Source: Flavobacteriales bacterium (lineage in GTDB: Bacteria; Bacteroidota; Bacteroidia; Flavobacteriales_E; Vicingaceae). Taken from it: a stretch of 64,000 bases of DNA. Positions within the stretch are counted from its first letter, which is position 1. Each line of letters opens with the position of its first letter. Position numbers and translations under genes: made by a program. Shown piece by piece: positions 61,981 through 64,000 of this stretch. The notes under the pieces are model-generated. The model saw only the letters and a program-made list of their open reading frames with translations. It did not search any database and was not told the origin of the DNA. The stretch is taken from assembly GCA_026196775.1 (NCBI GenBank), contig JAPHUD010000021.1:1-64000 (forward strand), in the 5' to 3' direction.

Positions 61981-63060
61981 ATGAGTACCTTATTAAAAAA
62001 ATTAGAAGCCATTAACATCCGTTTCATGGAAATTGGAGAACAAATTGTTGATCCTGAGATTATTTCCGACATGAAACGATATGTGAAGTTGAATAAAGAA
62101 TACAAAGATTTAGAAGAAATTGTAAAAACCTATAAAAAATATAAATCGGTAATAGATAATATTGCTTCATCTAAAGAATTGCTTAAAACTGAAAAAGATA
62201 GAGACTTTATAGAGATGGCTAAGGCAGAAATTGAAGAGCTGAATGATGAGAAAGAAAAGTTAGAGGAAGAAATAAAACTAATGCTTATTCCTAAAGATGA
62301 AGAAGATAGCAAAAACTCTATTGTTGAAATAAGAGCTGGAACGGGAGGTGATGAAGCATCTATTTTTGTGGGAGATTTATTTAGAATGTATTCTAAGTAC
62401 ATTGAAAAAAAAGGATGGAAAATGGAAATTTTGTCCATGAGTGAAGGTACTTCAGGAGGATATAAAGAAGTTTCTTTTTCTGTTGAAGGTGATGATGTTT
62501 ATGGCATACTAAAATTCGAGTCAGGTGTACATCGTGTGCAACGGGTTCCGCAAACAGAAACACAAGGAAGAGTACATACTTCTGCAGTTACAGTTGCTGT
62601 TTTGCCTGAAGCAGAAGAGGTGGATATAGAAATTAGAAAAGATGATATTAAAAGAGATACTTATCGATCTGGAGGTGCTGGAGGACAAAATGTAAATAAA
62701 GTAGAAACAGCAGTTAGGCTAACTCATATTCCAACAGGAATTGTTATTGAAAGGCAAGTAGCTCGTTCACAGTTAAAGAATTACGAAATGGCAATGACTG
62801 CTTTACGTACAAAATTATATGAAGCTGAGGTTATAAAGCGAGAGCAAGCAAGAGCTGCCGAAAGAAAATCTCAGGTTTCTACAGGTGATAGGTCTGCAAA
62901 AATCAGAACCTATAACTACTCACAAGGTAGAGTAACAGATCATAGAATAGGGTTGACTTTATATAATTTAGACGCTATAATTGCTGGGGATATTGATGAA
63001 ATAATCCAAGCATTAAAATTAGCAGAAAATGCAGAAAAACTACAAGCAGGAATTGAATAA
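61981..63060 (+). CDS. prfA: Peptide chain release factor 1
   Basis: A 359-residue RF1. The GGQ motif is at residues 234-236 (GGAGGQNVNKVETAV), where it catalyses peptide release in the ribosome. The codon-recognition region reads VPQTETQGRVHTSAVTVAV, with the P-x-T tripeptide of RF1 that reads UAA and UAG. The C-terminal RSAKIRTYNYSQGRVTDHR is also standard. It is nine bases after purM, giving a probable purM-prfA transcript. In several Bacteroidota pyrF follows prfA; here it does not. Confidence 0.97.
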   Translation: MSTLLKKLEAINIRFMEIGEQIVDPEIISDMKRYVKLNKEYKDLEEIVKTYKKYKSVIDNIASSKELLKTEKDRDFIEMAKAEIEELNDEKEKLEEEIKLMLIPKDEEDSKNSIVEIRAGTGGDEASIFVGDLFRMYSKYIEKKGWKMEILSMSEGTSGGYKEVSFSVEGDDVYGILKFESGVHRVQRVPQTETQGRVHTSAVTVAVLPEAEEVDIEIRKDDIKRDTYRSGGAGGQNVNKVETAVRLTHIPTGIVIERQVARSQLKNYEMAMTALRTKLYEAEVIKREQARAAERKSQVSTGDRSAKIRTYNYSQGRVTDHRIGLTLYNLDAIIAGDIDEIIQALKLAENAEKLQAGIE

Positions 63061-63095
63061 AAAAAGATAAAACAATAAACAATGAAAAGAAGCTA

Positions 63096-64000
63096 ATGTA
63101 TAATAAAAGACTCTATACTTCTCTTTTTTTGTTATTGCTTGTATTAAGTAGCTTAGCTCAATCTGATACTCCCTCGTTAGTTAGTTTAACAGGAACCCTT
63201 CTTGATGAACACACTCAAAACCCATTGCCTTATGCTAATATTGTAGTGGAAGGTAAAAATAAAGTAATTACCACCAACGAAAAAGGTTACTTTCTCATAA
63301 GAAATTTAGAGAAATCTGATACACTTAATTTTCATTACATTGGGTATGAGCAGAAAAAAATATGTGTTTGCGATTTGCAACAAGGCTCATTGGTGTATTT
63401 AAAAGAAGCAATAATCAGTTTAAATGAGTTTTTTGTTTTCTCAAAAGATTATGATGTCAAAGAGATTGTGAAAAATGTATTAAAAAATAAAGACAAAAAT
63501 TATCAATCCACTTTATCAAAAAAACAATTATTTGTCCGACATCGTTACATTTCTAATGTAGATAAAATTAGTATTAAATTTAAAAAAAGTTCATTTAGTC
63601 ATCTCGATGAAAAAATGACTAAAGTTATGGAGCAAAAAATTCCAAAACAATCCATATCTTATACCGACTTTTTGGGAGATATTTATACTTCTAATAATGA
63701 TAATGACACGTTAAAAATCAGTCCTATAAAAATTGTTCGTCTCAAAGATAAAAATGTGGCAGACTTAGAGCAACTTGAAAAAGTATTTACTAACCTTTTT
63801 TCCAACACCAAAGAAAATGAATACTGGAAGTTAAAAAGTGGAATAATTGGAGGTAAAATTGACACCGAAATAACAGATCCAGATGCTGATTTGGATTCCT
63901 TAAGCAATTTTCATAAAAATAATTTTACTGTAAAAACGTATGCAGAAAGGTTGCATAAACGTTTCGATAATATTTTAGACGATAAAAAAAAATGGGATTT
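63096..64000 (+). CDS. Carboxypeptidase-like regulatory domain protein, 5' part (cut by the window end)
   Basis: An open frame from ATG 63096 to the right edge, 301 codons so far. A signal peptide ends near SSLAQ (about residue 22). Then comes a carboxypeptidase-D-regulatory-like domain (about 30-105: VSLTGTLLDEHTQNPLPYANIVVEGKN, then NEKGYFLIRN). The next part (from about 110: VKEIVKNVLKNKDKNYQSTLSKKQLFVRHRYI) looks like the start of the DUF5686-type region often found after this domain in outer-membrane proteins of Bacteroidota. It begins 36 bases after prfA. The function and C terminus are not visible. Confidence 0.85.
   Translation, partial: MYNKRLYTSLFLLLLVLSSLAQSDTPSLVSLTGTLLDEHTQNPLPYANIVVEGKNKVITTNEKGYFLIRNLEKSDTLNFHYIGYEQKKICVCDLQQGSLVYLKEAIISLNEFFVFSKDYDVKEIVKNVLKNKDKNYQSTLSKKQLFVRHRYISNVDKISIKFKKSSFSHLDEKMTKVMEQKIPKQSISYTDFLGDIYTSNNDNDTLKISPIKIVRLKDKNVADLEQLEKVFTNLFSNTKENEYWKLKSGIIGGKIDTEITDPDADLDSLSNFHKNNFTVKTYAERLHKRFDNILDDKKKWD

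Noticed and set aside
1-64000. tRNA or rRNA genes, CRISPR arrays, insertion sequences, prophage or known defence systems
   Set aside because: No repeat-spacer array, transposase-like or integrase-like protein, phage structural protein, or cloverleaf-like intergenic sequence was seen; gaps between genes are too short for most of these.

Overview
The window is a gene-dense, AT-rich (about one third GC by eye) chromosomal segment of a member of the Bacteroidota, most likely a Flavobacteriales-type marine or aquatic bacterium. The evidence is consistent: several secreted proteins end in type IX secretion (T9SS) type A sorting domains, promoters carry the Bacteroidota -7 box TAnnTTTG, and there are TonB-dependent receptors with carboxypeptidase-like N-terminal domains, lipoproteins with acidic residues after the lipid cysteine, a type III glutamine synthetase, and the families GSCFA, DUF4292, DUF4286 and DUF4856. 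I saw no rRNA, tRNA, CRISPR array, insertion sequence or prophage. No gap between genes exceeds about 260 bases.

Layout. 1-3.4 kb: the 3' end of a T9SS cargo gene, a polysaccharide deacetylase with a secreted unknown, and the RseP site-2 protease. 3.5-13 kb: alanine racemase, a 2005-residue T9SS cargo protein with two tandem beta-helix/FN3 units, D-Ala-D-Ala ligase, DUF4286 and an Nfu-type Fe-S scaffold. 13-19.4 kb: an atypical SDR, an M3 oligopeptidase, a YfcE-like phosphodiesterase, two outer-membrane beta-barrel candidates and another T9SS cargo protein. 19.4-29.1 kb: a TPR histidine kinase, a NarL/FixJ response regulator, an orphan LuxR-type HTH protein, a sterol-desaturase-family enzyme, and an operon of DUF4856 lipoprotein, imelysin lipoprotein, TonB receptor and CopD-like membrane protein. 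29.1-31.4 kb: prs, rplY and pth. 31.5-37.4 kb: an M43 metalloprotease (T9SS cargo), then a small unknown protein and a haem-receptor-like TonB receptor. 37.5-46.6 kb: enoyl-CoA hydratase, then a cell-envelope run of flippase, four-helix-bundle protein, dut, sugar nucleotidyltransferase, TPR lipoprotein, DUF4292 lipoprotein, EnvC-like protein and GSCFA protein. 46.7-51.8 kb (minus strand): two M16 peptidases around an O-methyltransferase and a DUF3817 protein. 52-60.7 kb: a TPR-PD40-SPOR protein, an OmpA-like protein, glutamine synthetase III and a PorE-like TPR-PD40-OmpA protein. 60.8-64 kb: purM, prfA and a truncated carboxypeptidase-regulatory-domain protein.

The most interesting signal is a regulatory module at 21.5-23.7 kb. 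Four 18-bp dyads (5-bp arms, 8-bp spacer; equivalently NarL-like 7-2-7 heptamers) lie in front of the response regulator, the orphan HTH gene, the sterol desaturase and the DUF4856/imelysin/TonB operon. In all four the dyad runs directly into a -33 TTG-like triplet followed by exactly 20 bp and an nnnnTTTG -7 box. This looks like an autoregulated two-component regulon that joins an orphan HTH regulator, a membrane-lipid enzyme and a probable iron-uptake operon. Other notable points are a perfect 38-bp palindrome with a T-tract (a terminator-like structure) inside the pth coding sequence, an alanine racemase whose homology extends 11 residues upstream of its only conventional start, and an M43 protease with a beta-domain inserted in its catalytic domain.
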